From Alphaproteobacteria bacterium (GTDB lineage: Bacteria > Pseudomonadota > Alphaproteobacteria > Micavibrionales > Micavibrionaceae), in assembly GCA_030432025.1 (NCBI GenBank), contig JAUIIA010000007.1, positions 1 through 64,000 of the forward strand: DNA of 64,000 nucleotides, read 5' to 3'. Positions 17,271 through 27,111 of this stretch are shown here, one piece after another (within the stretch, counting starts at the first letter, position 1; every line of letters starts with the position of its first letter). The notes beneath the pieces were generated by a model. The model was not told the DNA's origin. It made no database searches and worked only from the letters and a program-made list of their open reading frames with translations. The position numbers and the translations under genes were made by a program.

Positions 17271-18662
17271 TTATTCGGCTGCTGCAGCCTCTATAGGGTG
17301 AAGTTCTCCGGAAACTCTCATCTTTTTCAGCTCATCACCGATCAAGAATGCAAGCTCGAGAGCCTGGTTCGCATTCAGACGAGGGTCACACGCCGTGTGG
17401 TAACGGCTGGATAAGTCTTCGTCCTGAATATCTTTCGCGCCGCCGACACATTCGGTTACATCTTCACCGGTCATTTCGAAATGAACACCACCGGGGTGCG
17501 TGCCTTCCGCGCGGTGAACGGCGAAGAAACCTTGAACCTCTTTCAGGATGTTCTCAAAACGGCGTGTCTTGAAGCCGCTGCCGGATGTGAACGTGTTACC
17601 GTGCATCGGGTCACAAGACCAGACAACGCTGCGGCCTTCTTCTTTAACTTTGCGTACCAGAGGGGCAAGCTTTTCTTCAACATCATCCGCACCCATGCGC
17701 GCAATTAATGTCAGACGACCCGGAATATCCTCAGGGTTTAGCACATCAATAAGGCGCATCAACTCATCAGGTGTAAGGGCAGGGGAACATTTCAGACCGA
17801 GCGGGTTTTTAATGCCGCGGACATATTCGATCTGCGCGTGGTCTTCCTGATGCGTACGGGCACCAATCCACAGCAAGTGGGCGGATGTGTCATACCAGTC
17901 ACCGGTCAAGCTATCTTCGCGGGTCATCGCCTCTTCGTAATGAAGGTGCAACGCCTCATGCGAGGTGTAGAAGTCAGTTTGTCGAATAGCAGGAACAGTT
18001 TCCGATGTTACACCGCAAGCAGCCATGAAGCGCAGAGCATCATCAATACGTGTCGCGAGGTCTTCATAACGGTCCTGCAAGGGGCTGTCGGCCACGAAGT
18101 CGAGGTTCCAGCCATGCACACGGTTAAGGTCGGCAAAACCGCCTTTTGCAAACGCGCGCAGTAGGTTCAAAGTCGCTGAAGCCTGATGATAAGAACGGAT
18201 CAGACGTTGCGGATCGGGAATACGGGCTTCCTCGGAAAATTCAATGCTGTTGATGTTGTCACCGCGGTAGCTAGGCAATGTGACATCACCGCGTGTTTCG
18301 GTGTCGCTGGAACGTGGCTTTGCGAACTGTCCGGCTACACGGCCGACTTTAACAACAGGCAGGGAGCCACTGTATGTCATGACAACAGCCATCTGCAGCA
18401 ACACACGGAATGTATCGCGGATTTTATTCGCGCTGAATTCCTGAAAACTCTCTGCACAATCACCGCCTTGCAGCAGGAATGCTTCACCATTGGCCACTTT
18501 ACCAAGATGTTCCTGCAAGTTACGGGCTTCACCGGCAAAAACAAGCGGCGGCATCCCGCTCAATTCTTGTTCAACGGCTTTCAGCGCAGCTTCATCGTCA
18601 TACGATGGTAACTGCTTTGCTGGCTTTGCTCTCCAGCTGTCCGGGCTCCAGTTTTGTGTCAT
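17271..18662 (-). CDS. Class II 3-deoxy-7-phosphoheptulonate (DAHP) synthase
   Basis: 463 residues from the chosen ATG at 18662. An upstream in-frame start at 18731 would add 23 hydrophobic residues not found in the family, and AAGGAT lies 10 nt before 18662. The protein has the plant/AroAII-type signatures [42 protein letters not shown] and [10 protein letters not shown]. It joins phosphoenolpyruvate and erythrose 4-phosphate in the first step of the shikimate pathway. Short N-terminal regulatory part. Operon with nadE. Confidence 0.95.
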   Translation of the reverse strand: MTQNWSPDSWRAKPAKQLPSYDDEAALKAVEQELSGMPPLVFAGEARNLQEHLGKVANGEAFLLQGGDCAESFQEFSANKIRDTFRVLLQMAVVMTYSGSLPVVKVGRVAGQFAKPRSSDTETRGDVTLPSYRGDNINSIEFSEEARIPDPQRLIRSYHQASATLNLLRAFAKGGFADLNRVHGWNLDFVADSPLQDRYEDLATRIDDALRFMAACGVTSETVPAIRQTDFYTSHEALHLHYEEAMTREDSLTGDWYDTSAHLLWIGARTHQEDHAQIEYVRGIKNPLGLKCSPALTPDELMRLIDVLNPEDIPGRLTLIARMGADDVEEKLAPLVRKVKEEGRSVVWSCDPMHGNTFTSGSGFKTRRFENILKEVQGFFAVHRAEGTHPGGVHFEMTGEDVTECVGGAKDIQDEDLSSRYHTACDPRLNANQALELAFLIGDELKKMRVSGELHPIEAAAAE

Positions 18663-18841
18663 GGTTCTAAAATCCTTATAACCTAACGTAAGCTTCAGTG
18701 TTATAAAGGAAAGCCTTGCGAAGCACAACATACGAAAAGCCTTGCTGGCATCAAGTTTCGGAAGATTAGCGTTTTTGCATTTTTACAAGGTCGATAAAAA
18801 CGCGTAGACTTAAAATATTGACCACAACATTAACGTTTTTC

Positions 18842-20002
18842 ATGTTCTCATTTTTTAAAACCAAATCCCATAAAAAGCAGTGTGAACAAATACTTAAGTC
18901 TCTCGAGCCTGTTCTGAAAAAGGGTGCAAAAGACTCTGTTTTGGATCAGGAACGGCTTATCTCCGCATACAAGGAAGATTTGAAAGCACTGGATAAGGAT
19001 TTTGACCTCTTTTCCAACAACGAAATCATGCGCTCTGGCCGCAAGGAAGCGCAGGGCAACACAGACGAAGTGATCACTATTTTCCGTCGCTGGCAAAGAA
19101 CAGGCACCGCTCCGTCTTTGATAGCGATGGCTGTGGCCATGATCGACGAATTTGATATAGCGCAGCCCGATAACATGCACCTTGTTCTGATGTCCGCTAC
19201 GCTGGGCAGTCTGGATCTGGAGCTGCCGTATCACAATAATTTGCATTTCCGCAAAGTCGCGCTGCAATTGATGCGCTTGATACAGGTTCATAACAGTATT
19301 TACGGCGAAACGTCCAAGGCGCTAAACGAGGACGAGATCGCTGTAATGTTGGCCGCTGCCTGCATCCATGATTTGGAACACGACGGTAAAGGCAATACGC
19401 TGAAAGGTGTGCATGAGCCATGCCGTCTGGAAATCCAGTCTTACATTATTGCAGAACCGTTTTTCAAAGAATGCGGCGCCACTCAGGAAGCACTCGATAT
19501 GATCAAATTGATGCTTCTGTGTACCGATGTTTCACCATTGGGGGAGCAGACCAACCCGATGAACCAGATGAAGGCCGCTTACCGGTCGCACTTCATGGAA
19601 GAGCAATCAAAAATCGCGAAGCTGAATTTATCTGATGACCTCAAGCTGCTCGAAACTGACCCAAAGGCCGCCCTGATGTCTTGTATGTTACAGGAGGCGG
19701 ATATCGCCACATCCGGGGGGCTGTCTTATGCGGTGACACAGTATGAAACGGCGCTGTACCGCAAGGAAATGGGCTTCGATGATGCACGGCCGCAACATAT
19801 TCTCGATTTCTTGAAAGATGTTTGCCAACGCCGTTTCCTCACGGATGCGGGGCAAAAACTGTTCGCCGCAAATATGGCGCGCATATACGCGCTGGCTGAA
19901 AAAGGTGTTGCCGAAGGGGATGAAGACTTCCCCAAACCGGAATACACTGACTTCATTCTCGGAAAATCGGCCGCGAATAATACGTCGAAAACGCTGAACT
20001 AA
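18842..20002 (+). CDS. HD-superfamily protein resembling class I cyclic nucleotide phosphodiesterases
   Basis: 386 residues from ATG 18842; a TTG at 18818 is an alternative start and there is no clear Shine-Dalgarno. Two motifs stand out: YHNNLH (130-135) and HDLEHDGKGN (176-185). Together they match the YHNxxH and HDxxHxGxxN metal-binding signature of class I (eukaryotic-type PDEase_I) phosphodiesterases, and a later Asp in QEADIA could complete the site. These enzymes hydrolyse cAMP or cGMP. About 120 helical residues precede the domain; there is no membrane segment or GAF/PAS signature. The activity is inferred from motifs only; a generic HD hydrolase is the alternative. It ends 4 bp inside the 3' end of gor. 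Confidence 0.7.
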   Translation: MFSFFKTKSHKKQCEQILKSLEPVLKKGAKDSVLDQERLISAYKEDLKALDKDFDLFSNNEIMRSGRKEAQGNTDEVITIFRRWQRTGTAPSLIAMAVAMIDEFDIAQPDNMHLVLMSATLGSLDLELPYHNNLHFRKVALQLMRLIQVHNSIYGETSKALNEDEIAVMLAAACIHDLEHDGKGNTLKGVHEPCRLEIQSYIIAEPFFKECGATQEALDMIKLMLLCTDVSPLGEQTNPMNQMKAAYRSHFMEEQSKIAKLNLSDDLKLLETDPKAALMSCMLQEADIATSGGLSYAVTQYETALYRKEMGFDDARPQHILDFLKDVCQRRFLTDAGQKLFAANMARIYALAEKGVAEGDEDFPKPEYTDFILGKSAANNTSKTLN

Positions 20003-21384
20003 TCTTCGAAATCAATATCTGACAATTCACGGAAAGAGCGCATAGTCACGAACTCTTCTGCGGCTGTCGGGTGCATCGCCATGGTGCGGTCAAAGTCGGC
20101 CTTGGTCGCGCCGCAATTCATTGCCACAGCAAAACCTTGCACAATCTCCGGCGCATCTAACCCCATCATGTGCAGGCCGATAACCTTGTCGGTATCCGGC
20201 TCAACAATCAGCTTCATCACCGTCTTTTCATCACGACCACTCAGGCGGTGCTTCATGGGTGTGAAGGAGCCGTCATAAATACGGGCTTTGATTTTCTTCG
20301 CAATAACTTCGTCCTCCGTCATGCCGACAGTCGCACAAGGGGGAGCAGAAAAGATCGCCGTCGCAATATTCTCGTAATTAACCTTGCGGTCTTTTTGTCC
20401 GTCAAACAGACGGTCGGCCAGAACGTGCCCTTCTTGAATAGCTACAGGCGTAAGCGGGAAGTCGTTGGCCACATCGCCCAGTGCATAAATATGTCCGACA
20501 CTGCTTTCATACTGGTCATTGACAATCACCTGCCCATTATCAGCCAGCTTCACATCCGTATTCTCCAGCCCGAGGGTATCGGTAACAGGCACACGCCCGA
20601 TTGCGGACATAACAAGATCAGCTTCTATCTCCTCATCGTCTTGTGTTGTACATACGGTGAATGCACCGTCCTTTTCAGACACCGACGAGATATCGCAATT
20701 ATAGCGCAGATCCACGCCTGCTTTTTTCATCTCGTCACTCAATGCTACGCGCATGGTCTCATCGAAGCCGCGTAAGAACAGTGATCCGCGATACAACAAG
20801 GTCACATGCGCACCCATGCCATGGAAGATATGCGCGAACTCAACGGCAATATAACCGCCGCCCTGAATCACCACGCGCTCAGGGAATTTATCGAGGAAGA
20901 ACGCATCATCGGAAACGATGCAATGCTCTGCGCCCTCAAACTCGGGAGCGCGAGGACGTCCGCCAACGGCAATCAGGAACTTGTCTGCCGTGATTTTCTG
21001 ACCGTCAATCTCGACCGTATTATTGTCGATGAATTTCGCATGACCGTTGATCAGCTCGACACCTGAATTTTCCAGTAATGAGCCGTAAATACTATTCAAG
21101 CGGTCAATCTCCGCATTCTTGTTCTCGATCAGTTTCGCCCAGCTAAAGGAAACATCTTTGGGTACATCCCAGCCAAACCCACGCGCATCATCGAAGTGGT
21201 AGCCGTAATCCGCACCATAGGCCATCAGCTTTTTCGGCACACAGCCGAGGTTAACGCACGTACCACCCAGCTTTGAGGCTTCGGCAATGCCGACTTTCGC
21301 GCCGTGCCCTGCGGCTATTCTGGCTGAGCGCACACCGCCGGAACCTGCGCCGATTACGAAATAGTCGAAATGCTTGTCACTCAT
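19999..21384 (-). CDS. gor: Glutathione-disulfide reductase
   Basis: 461 residues from ATG 21384. The frame is open 32 codons further, but that part lies inside lpxL and is not family-like. FAD motif GAGSGGVRSAR, redox-active disulfide in GGTCVNLGCVPKK, NADPH-binding GGGYIAVEFA, second FAD motif ALGDVA and the C-terminal HPTAAEE supplying the catalytic His-Glu. It reduces oxidised glutathione with NADPH. It overlaps the 3' end of lpxL by 8 nt (ATGAGTGA), making it the last gene of a waaA-lpxK-lpxL-gor unit, an unexpected partner for lipid A genes. Confidence 0.93.
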   Translation of the reverse strand: MSDKHFDYFVIGAGSGGVRSARIAAGHGAKVGIAEASKLGGTCVNLGCVPKKLMAYGADYGYHFDDARGFGWDVPKDVSFSWAKLIENKNAEIDRLNSIYGSLLENSGVELINGHAKFIDNNTVEIDGQKITADKFLIAVGGRPRAPEFEGAEHCIVSDDAFFLDKFPERVVIQGGGYIAVEFAHIFHGMGAHVTLLYRGSLFLRGFDETMRVALSDEMKKAGVDLRYNCDISSVSEKDGAFTVCTTQDDEEIEADLVMSAIGRVPVTDTLGLENTDVKLADNGQVIVNDQYESSVGHIYALGDVANDFPLTPVAIQEGHVLADRLFDGQKDRKVNYENIATAIFSAPPCATVGMTEDEVIAKKIKARIYDGSFTPMKHRLSGRDEKTVMKLIVEPDTDKVIGLHMMGLDAPEIVQGFAVAMNCGATKADFDRTMAMHPTAAEEFVTMRSFRELSDIDFED

Positions 21385-22270
21385 AAACGTTGTCTTTCCA
21401 TCTTCTGTGAACCCATAGCCATTGCTCGGGGTTTTGTTTAATCCAATTTTCCAGCATGCCATGTGTTTCGGCAATGACATCTTCGACGGGACGGGGCTTG
21501 CCGTCTTTTTCCATCACCTCGATCGGCTCTAACAACGTAATTTCGAAGTTGCACCCGTCAAGCCGCTTGCCAAGCGCAGGTAATAAAGTACAGCCGAATT
21601 TCTGCGCCAGCTGCACGAAGATCGGGTTGGTCATGGCCGGTGAACCAAAGAACGGCATCTCCAGCCCTTCATTATATTTCTGGTCGACCAGAATACCGAT
21701 CATCTCCTTGTTGCGCAGGTCTTTCATCATCCCGCGACCGCCCTCAACGGACTTTGAATGTGCGTTCAATTGTCCGCCCAGTGTACGGATCTTGTGCAGC
21801 ATTTTATCGCTCCATGGGTTATTGGGCGCACGGTATGTGGCCGAGACTTTCTGCCCGTATTGCATAAACACACTGATGGTGTTCAGCTCCCAGTTCGCGA
21901 AATGGGCACCAATAAAAACCGCACCCTTATCCGCTTTCATTGCGTCTTCAAGCCGTTCGGCATTTACAATTTTAGTATGGTTTTTCGCAATCGTTTTTAG
22001 ATGCGGGTACTCGGCAATCACACGGCCCAGATTATCCCACATACCTTCCAAAATTTGCTCATGCTCTTCGTTCGTCTTTTCGGGAAGCGCAAGTTGCAGG
22101 TTAATTCTCGCCTTCTTATCCGCGCCCATCAACGGCCCGAATGTGCGGCCAACCCAGCCGCCAAAGTTAGAAGAAACAGCAGGTGGCAGGCACTTCAAAA
22201 TGAGCATCAGCAGCCATAATGCAGCCGCCTCAAGCGCATAACGAAGCTTTCTAGCTGGCGTCATCGTCAT
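21377..22270 (-). CDS. lpxL: Lipid A biosynthesis late acyltransferase (LpxL/LpxM family)
   Basis: 297 residues. One N-terminal membrane anchor (ALEAAALWLLMLILKCLPP), then the LPLAT catalytic H-x4-E in GAHFANWELN (His123, Glu128) and the later VDQKYNEGLEMPFFG region. It adds a secondary acyl chain to Kdo2-lipid A on the inner membrane. LpxL and LpxM cannot be told apart from sequence alone. Its start overlaps the end of lpxK by 20 bp. It follows waaA and lpxK, which act just before it in the pathway. Confidence 0.9.
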   Translation of the reverse strand: MTMTPARKLRYALEAAALWLLMLILKCLPPAVSSNFGGWVGRTFGPLMGADKKARINLQLALPEKTNEEHEQILEGMWDNLGRVIAEYPHLKTIAKNHTKIVNAERLEDAMKADKGAVFIGAHFANWELNTISVFMQYGQKVSATYRAPNNPWSDKMLHKIRTLGGQLNAHSKSVEGGRGMMKDLRNKEMIGILVDQKYNEGLEMPFFGSPAMTNPIFVQLAQKFGCTLLPALGKRLDGCNFEITLLEPIEVMEKDGKPRPVEDVIAETHGMLENWIKQNPEQWLWVHRRWKDNVYE

Positions 22271-23285
22271 CTTTTTTACCTGCTGTTATTCGCTCAAGCT
22301 GCTCAATAAACGGGGAGGGATTATCAAACGCAATCTGTATATTGGCGACATCAAGATCGAAATCTTCTGTGATTTCACTGAGTAGTGGAAGACGCGCCAT
22401 ATCCTTGGCGGTGGTAATCAACCGTGCCTCCAGCTTCTGTGCGTCATTATGTAGATCAATCAATTCATCACGGCGATATGTGTGATGATCGGGAAAGCTC
22501 TTGGTTTTAATGATGTTCAACTTTAATTCATCACGAAGAAAGTTAAAGAACTTCTCTGGATACCCCATGCCCGCAAACGCAAGATAGGCCGTATCCGTTT
22601 TAAGCGGCAGACTGTTAGAAAGCTGTACGTTGCCTTTTAACATCGGCTTATCTTTAGGCAGGATAGATAAAGTGTCCCGCATATCCTCTCCGATAAGCAC
22701 GAACATATCCGCTTCATCTAGCCCCTTATCGAGCGGCTCCCGCAAAGGGCCTGCCGGAATAGTGCGTTGGTTACCAAAGCCCATCTCTCCGTTTATGACC
22801 ACAATCTTGAGGTCTTTTTCCAACCCCGGATTTTGCAAGCCGTCATCCATGATGATGATATCCGCGCCTTGTTCTTTTGCGAACTTCGCCCCTTTGGCGC
22901 GATCAGCCGCAACAATAACCGGGGCGTGATTGGCCAGCAGCAACGCTTCATCGCCGACCTCGCGGTATATATGATCGGATGGGTCGACGAGCAGGGGACC
23001 TTTACGAATCCCGCCGTAGCCACGGGTCAGGAAGTAAACTTTTTTCTCGGCATCATGTGATTTGATCAGCTGCAGCAAAGCAATAGCGGTGGGGGTCTTT
23101 CCGCTGCCACCGGAGACCAGATTACCAACGCAAATGACGGGAATGTCTGCCTTGTATGGCTTAAAGCTGGAGCGATGTAATTTTGAAAACCATTGGTACA
23201 CGGCACTGAGGGGACGCAGCATGATCTCCTTTAAAGGGGCTTGGTCGCTCAGGCCTCTATACCAATATGCAGGTGTTTTCATCAT
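22251..23285 (-). CDS. lpxK: Tetraacyldisaccharide 4'-kinase
   Basis: 344 residues. An N-terminal amphipathic/membrane-associated part is followed by the P-loop VSGGSGKTPTAIAL (residues 57-70), the RGYGG motif and the DDGLQNPGLEKDLKIVVING segment typical of LpxK. It phosphorylates the 4' position of the lipid A disaccharide. The start overlaps the waaA stop in an ATGA, so translation is coupled. Confidence 0.95.
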   Translation of the reverse strand: MMKTPAYWYRGLSDQAPLKEIMLRPLSAVYQWFSKLHRSSFKPYKADIPVICVGNLVSGGSGKTPTAIALLQLIKSHDAEKKVYFLTRGYGGIRKGPLLVDPSDHIYREVGDEALLLANHAPVIVAADRAKGAKFAKEQGADIIIMDDGLQNPGLEKDLKIVVINGEMGFGNQRTIPAGPLREPLDKGLDEADMFVLIGEDMRDTLSILPKDKPMLKGNVQLSNSLPLKTDTAYLAFAGMGYPEKFFNFLRDELKLNIIKTKSFPDHHTYRRDELIDLHNDAQKLEARLITTAKDMARLPLLSEITEDFDLDVANIQIAFDNPSPFIEQLERITAGKKDDDDAS

Positions 23286-24580
23286 GCAGAGCGTTCCTGC
23301 TTGTTCATTACATTTTCAATCATCGGGCCTACATGCTGCATAACGCGTTCCAGAACCGATGTCTTGGCATTCGCAAAAGCAGCCGCACGCTGTTTATGCT
23401 CTTCTAAAGCAGCCTCATCGCTTAGCAGAGTGTGAAGCGTAGCCTGCAAGCTTTCCTGATCTTCAACCATAACCGAAGCATCGGCCGCGGTCATGTCGTC
23501 ATAGATATCCTGCAAATTCTGTATCAGCGGTCCGTGCAGAACAGCACAACGAAGCTGCGCTGCTTCAATCGGGTTATGGCCGCCACCACCGTCACTGCTC
23601 AGGCTGCGTCCAATAAGGGCGATATCGCAGAATGTGTAGAATAGGCCAAGCTCACCCAATGTATCGGCAACATAGATATCGGTATCTGCGCTTGGCTGGT
23701 TCTTGTCTTCGCCGCGAAAAACCACGTTCAGCCCCGTTTGCTCCAAGTCCTTGCGGATACTGTCACGACGCTCCGGGTGACGGGGCACAATGATCGTTAA
23801 AAGGTTGGTGTGCGTTTCTTTCAGGTTCTTATGCACGTTGGCCGCGAGTAACTCCTCAGGCGCATGTGAGCTGGCATAAACCCAGCAAGGCCTTTGCTCA
23901 ACAGATGTAAGCAGCGCTTTCAAGGACCTGTTGTCCGCTTCTAGTGGTACAGCGCTATATTTGAGATTGTCTGTGACGTGAATATTTTGCCCGCCAAGCT
24001 GGGAATAGGATTCCTCGTCCGCATTCGTCTGGCATAAAATACAATCAAACACCGACAGCAATGTTTGCGCCACACCACGCATCATATTCCAACGTTTAAG
24101 TGACTTCAGTGATAGGCGCGCATTGATAAGGGCGGCAGGAATGGCGCGTTTTTTGACCTCACGCAGCATATTCGGCCAAAGCTCCGACTCCATCCACAGA
24201 ACAGCATCCGGCTGCCAGCTATCCAGAAAGCTTTGAACCCATTGTGGGTGATCAAGCGGATAAAATTGATGGATAGCGCGATCGGGCAATTTCTTGGCCA
24301 TCAGCTCGGCGGAGGTGCGCGTCCCCGTGGTGATTAGGATATGAAGCTCTTTATTGGCCTCCAGTAGCGTCTCGACCAGAATAAGCGCAGACTGAGCCTC
24401 GCCGACACTCGCTGCATGTACCCAGACAAGCTTACCGCTAGGTCGAGGCACAGAGGCTTCGCCCATACGCTCACTCAAGCGTTCGGGGTCCTCTTTTCCT
24501 ATTCGAATGCGGTGGTTCAGGAGCGCGCGGATCAACGGTTTTCCGGCTTTGGTGCCCCAAGCATATACGTCAAGCATCAT
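23282..24580 (-). CDS. waaA: 3-deoxy-D-manno-octulosonic acid (Kdo) transferase
   Basis: 432 residues, GT30 family. N-terminal membrane anchor, then VWVHAASVGEAQSA, LITTGTRTSAELM, the ALINARLSLKSLKRW stretch and the C-terminal EPIGR-region variant DIALIGRSLSSDGGGGHNPIEAAQL. It adds Kdo to lipid IVA. First gene of the leftward waaA-lpxK-lpxL-gor operon; the order of genes follows the order in the pathway loosely. Confidence 0.95.
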   Translation of the reverse strand: MMLDVYAWGTKAGKPLIRALLNHRIRIGKEDPERLSERMGEASVPRPSGKLVWVHAASVGEAQSALILVETLLEANKELHILITTGTRTSAELMAKKLPDRAIHQFYPLDHPQWVQSFLDSWQPDAVLWMESELWPNMLREVKKRAIPAALINARLSLKSLKRWNMMRGVAQTLLSVFDCILCQTNADEESYSQLGGQNIHVTDNLKYSAVPLEADNRSLKALLTSVEQRPCWVYASSHAPEELLAANVHKNLKETHTNLLTIIVPRHPERRDSIRKDLEQTGLNVVFRGEDKNQPSADTDIYVADTLGELGLFYTFCDIALIGRSLSSDGGGGHNPIEAAQLRCAVLHGPLIQNLQDIYDDMTAADASVMVEDQESLQATLHTLLSDEAALEEHKQRAAAFANAKTSVLERVMQHVGPMIENVMNKQERSA

Positions 24581-24728
24581 GGCATCGGACTATAGAAGAT
24601 ATTGAAGCAAAACTCTATCGTGAATCTTAAGCGGATATTTAAGCCCTCAAGGTTAGAATGAAGAAATATCTGGCCTGTAATTTGCAAAGCACATGGCTGA
24701 GATGTAATTTTGAAGCAAGGGTCATGTA

Positions 24729-25019
24729 ATGACAGAGCAAAACAGAAAAAAAGCTATTCAAGACAAGGTTCTAGCGCAAATGCGCAAGACACGTGCTGAG
24801 ATCGAAAAGGACCATCCTCAGCTATTCAAGGCTTTGCGCATGCTGGTCTCACAAGCTCATACAGATCAAACACCAGAGAAAAAATTGCAGCCTAAGCCTG
24901 CCGAAGAGGAAACTGTGGCGATTGATAGGCAGAAAAATCTGGAGGCTGTAATCAAGTACGCAGCCTTAAATCCGGGCTCCGAAAAATTGAGAGCCCAACT
25001 CAAAGAATTCATCAACTAA
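24729..25019 (+). CDS. Small helical protein of unknown function, 96 aa
   Basis: Not recognised. Highly charged and probably all-helical, starting MTEQNRKKAIQDKVLAQMRK, with a Pro/Glu-rich linker in the middle (about residues 50-65) and a second short helix ending LKEFIN. No cysteine, signal or membrane segment. A GCAAGGG-like ribosome site lies 10 nt before the ATG. Single gene, divergent from waaA and convergent with the exported protein gene at 25032. Confidence 0.55.
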   Translation: MTEQNRKKAIQDKVLAQMRKTRAEIEKDHPQLFKALRMLVSQAHTDQTPEKKLQPKPAEEETVAIDRQKNLEAVIKYAALNPGSEKLRAQLKEFIN

Positions 25020-25031
25020 ACAATTTGTTGT

Positions 25032-25952
25032 TTACGGGAAGGGGTACTCTTCGCAGTCACCGCTGCTAACCGAGGTCGGGTTATAGAAACATCCCGGTAC
25101 GACACAGACATGCTCTTCGTAATTGGCGATGCCACCTGACGTACGGCTCACGGTCAAACCTGTTTTAAAGATAGAGAGGAATGGCCCACCAGTTGTAACG
25201 CCACAACCACCGCCGGAAGGCAGGATAAATTCATAGAATGTTCTGATGGTGCTTTCTTCCCATGGGGTTGCCGAATCCAGTGTCGCTTCGTCTATTTTGT
25301 CCTGGAACATACCGTCACCGGCTGTGTGGCCTGTACAACGTGTAGGAAGGAAGCGCTTGTCAGCCGAGTTTTCGTATTCCGCAAAGGTAAAGAAACCGTC
25401 TTCGGCCGCGTTATCAATGAAATCCATACATTTGGCATCTTCCCAAACGCGGTTCATCGTATCGCAAGCATATGCGCCAGAGGGCAGGGATGCAGGCAAG
25501 TCATAAACTTCCGTGGAGCGCCCGCCAAGCAAGCTGTGGTTAAAGTTCGCTGTCTGGTATGCATCCATAGCCGTTGCTACGATCCCGTCCAGAGAAGTTC
25601 TAACGTTTGATGGCGGCGTACCCCATCTGTTTGTGTCTGTGAAAAGCTGCGATGCGGAAGGGGAGCCGTCTGCACGGTCCGCTAAAACACCCAGAAAAGC
25701 ATCGAAACAGGTGTATTCAAGCACACTGTCGCTTTTGAAGATCAAATTCTGGTTCTGTGTGATTTCGCGTTGAGCCTCTAGCCAGGCACGCGCTTCAAGA
25801 GATTCGTAATATTGCGGGTCGCAAGCATCATCGGCAAAAGTTCCGGCCAAAACCGTGCTCTGCCCCATCAGCAAACCACTGCCCAAGGTCAGTGCGAGCG
25901 TCAATACGCCTTTAATACCTGAAATAGGATGCTTGTTTTTAAACCGATACAT
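25032..25952 (-). CDS. Exported Cys-rich protein of unknown function (paralog A)
   Basis: 306 residues. A long signal peptide (VLTLALTLGSGLLMGQSTVLAG, cut probably after ...LAG near residue 37) is followed by a secreted or periplasmic protein with about 13 cysteines. It shares with the next gene a common plan: CDP/CDA near the start, KSDSVLEYTCFD, a W in a TNRW/SDRW context, CDTMNRVWEDAKCMDF, RFLPTRC, a CVVPGCFYNP near the end and a terminal DCEEYPFP. No known family recognised. It ends a leftward set of three exported proteins. Confidence 0.65.
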   Translation of the reverse strand: MYRFKNKHPISGIKGVLTLALTLGSGLLMGQSTVLAGTFADDACDPQYYESLEARAWLEAQREITQNQNLIFKSDSVLEYTCFDAFLGVLADRADGSPSASQLFTDTNRWGTPPSNVRTSLDGIVATAMDAYQTANFNHSLLGGRSTEVYDLPASLPSGAYACDTMNRVWEDAKCMDFIDNAAEDGFFTFAEYENSADKRFLPTRCTGHTAGDGMFQDKIDEATLDSATPWEESTIRTFYEFILPSGGGCGVTTGGPFLSIFKTGLTVSRTSGGIANYEEHVCVVPGCFYNPTSVSSGDCEEYPFP

Positions 25953-26022
25953 ATGCTCTCTACCTTTTATAATTGTACGCTATTCAGGGGCTTATACGCA
26001 AATAGCTTTTCTCCAAAAATCC

Positions 26023-27111
26023 TTATGGTTGCGGCTCACAAGTGTCGTCGCCACCGCCCGCATTGCTGTTATTTTCAAAATAACATGCAGGGTTTGAACA
26101 GAATTTATCTTCATACTCGTACTCATCAACCAGAATAGGGTTACCTGCCGGATCTTGGTCATATTGTTTGAAGTAAACAATCACACCGGTAGGGATAGGG
26201 TCTGAATTTTCACAGTTACCGCCGCCGGCACTGTAATTAGAGTCCCTTGTTATTTCGAAGTTAGTCACGATCGGGTCATTGGCTGCGTATGTCCAGTCCT
26301 CATTTTTTGCGACTTCGATTGCCGCCGTCGTGACCTGGTGTCCGGCCGGACATGTAACGGGTAGCAACCTCGGGTCGGTGCTTTCCAATGCAGGTGTGGA
26401 ATAAAACGCTTCAAATTCAATAAATGGCGGGTTCAAGCCGAAATCTTCACATTTCGCAATGTGATTGATGTTGTACATATGATCACAAACACCGGCCACA
26501 CCGCTTACGGTGCCTGATAAGTTGTGATCGTCACCCGAAGCGGCATTCGCCAGAAAATCATGGGGGAATTCCGAGTTCGCGTAGGTGACCATGGTCGAGA
26601 GCGTCATGTTCTCGATATGGCTGTCGAGACGCGTATCGCCCATAAACACGTCAATGGTGACGCTGTCTCCGACGACATCAATGTTATCTGTGCTCCATCG
26701 GTCGCTTTCAGAAAAGATCGGACCTGCATCCTCCGCAATACGGGCCATATTCTGGTCCGGACATGCATATTCAAGAACACTGTCAGGCTTTAAAATTATC
26801 GAGTTCGCAACGACAACTTCACGTTCGGCTTCCAGAAATGCCTTCGCGTAAATCTGGTTCATGAAGTTAGCATCACACATCGGGCTGTCTGTTTTCTCGG
26901 CGTTTGGACCCGTTGAAGGATCATCGAGTGCTGTTGGCGGGGGAGGTGTAGCACACGGTACGCCTTTGGCTTTACCTTTTGACTTGCCACCAACACCACA
27001 ACCTACACCGGCGGAGTGAGCAATACCGGAACTGTCAAAGAAGCTAAGGACGGGAATAGCGGCGCAAACCACGAAAATCAGTATATTTTTGATAAGTTCT
27101 TGCCTGTCCAT
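26023..27111 (-). CDS. Exported Cys-rich protein of unknown function (paralog B)
   Basis: 362 residues. An N-terminal hydrophobic segment (ILIFVVCAAIPVLSFF, residues 11-26) acts as signal or anchor; a low-complexity Gly/Lys/Pro stretch follows (about 35-75). Then comes the same plan as paralog A: CDANFMNQIYAKAFLEAERE, KPDSVLEYACPD, ESDRWST, CDHMYNINHIAKCEDFG, RLLPVTC, CSNPACYFEN and a terminal TCEPQP. Cys pairing suggests disulfides and an extracytoplasmic place. Its start shares TAATG with the stop of the upstream gene, so the two are coupled. A 70-bp gap separates it from paralog A. Confidence 0.65.
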   Translation of the reverse strand: MDRQELIKNILIFVVCAAIPVLSFFDSSGIAHSAGVGCGVGGKSKGKAKGVPCATPPPPTALDDPSTGPNAEKTDSPMCDANFMNQIYAKAFLEAEREVVVANSIILKPDSVLEYACPDQNMARIAEDAGPIFSESDRWSTDNIDVVGDSVTIDVFMGDTRLDSHIENMTLSTMVTYANSEFPHDFLANAASGDDHNLSGTVSGVAGVCDHMYNINHIAKCEDFGLNPPFIEFEAFYSTPALESTDPRLLPVTCPAGHQVTTAAIEVAKNEDWTYAANDPIVTNFEITRDSNYSAGGGNCENSDPIPTGVIVYFKQYDQDPAGNPILVDEYEYEDKFCSNPACYFENNSNAGGGDDTCEPQP

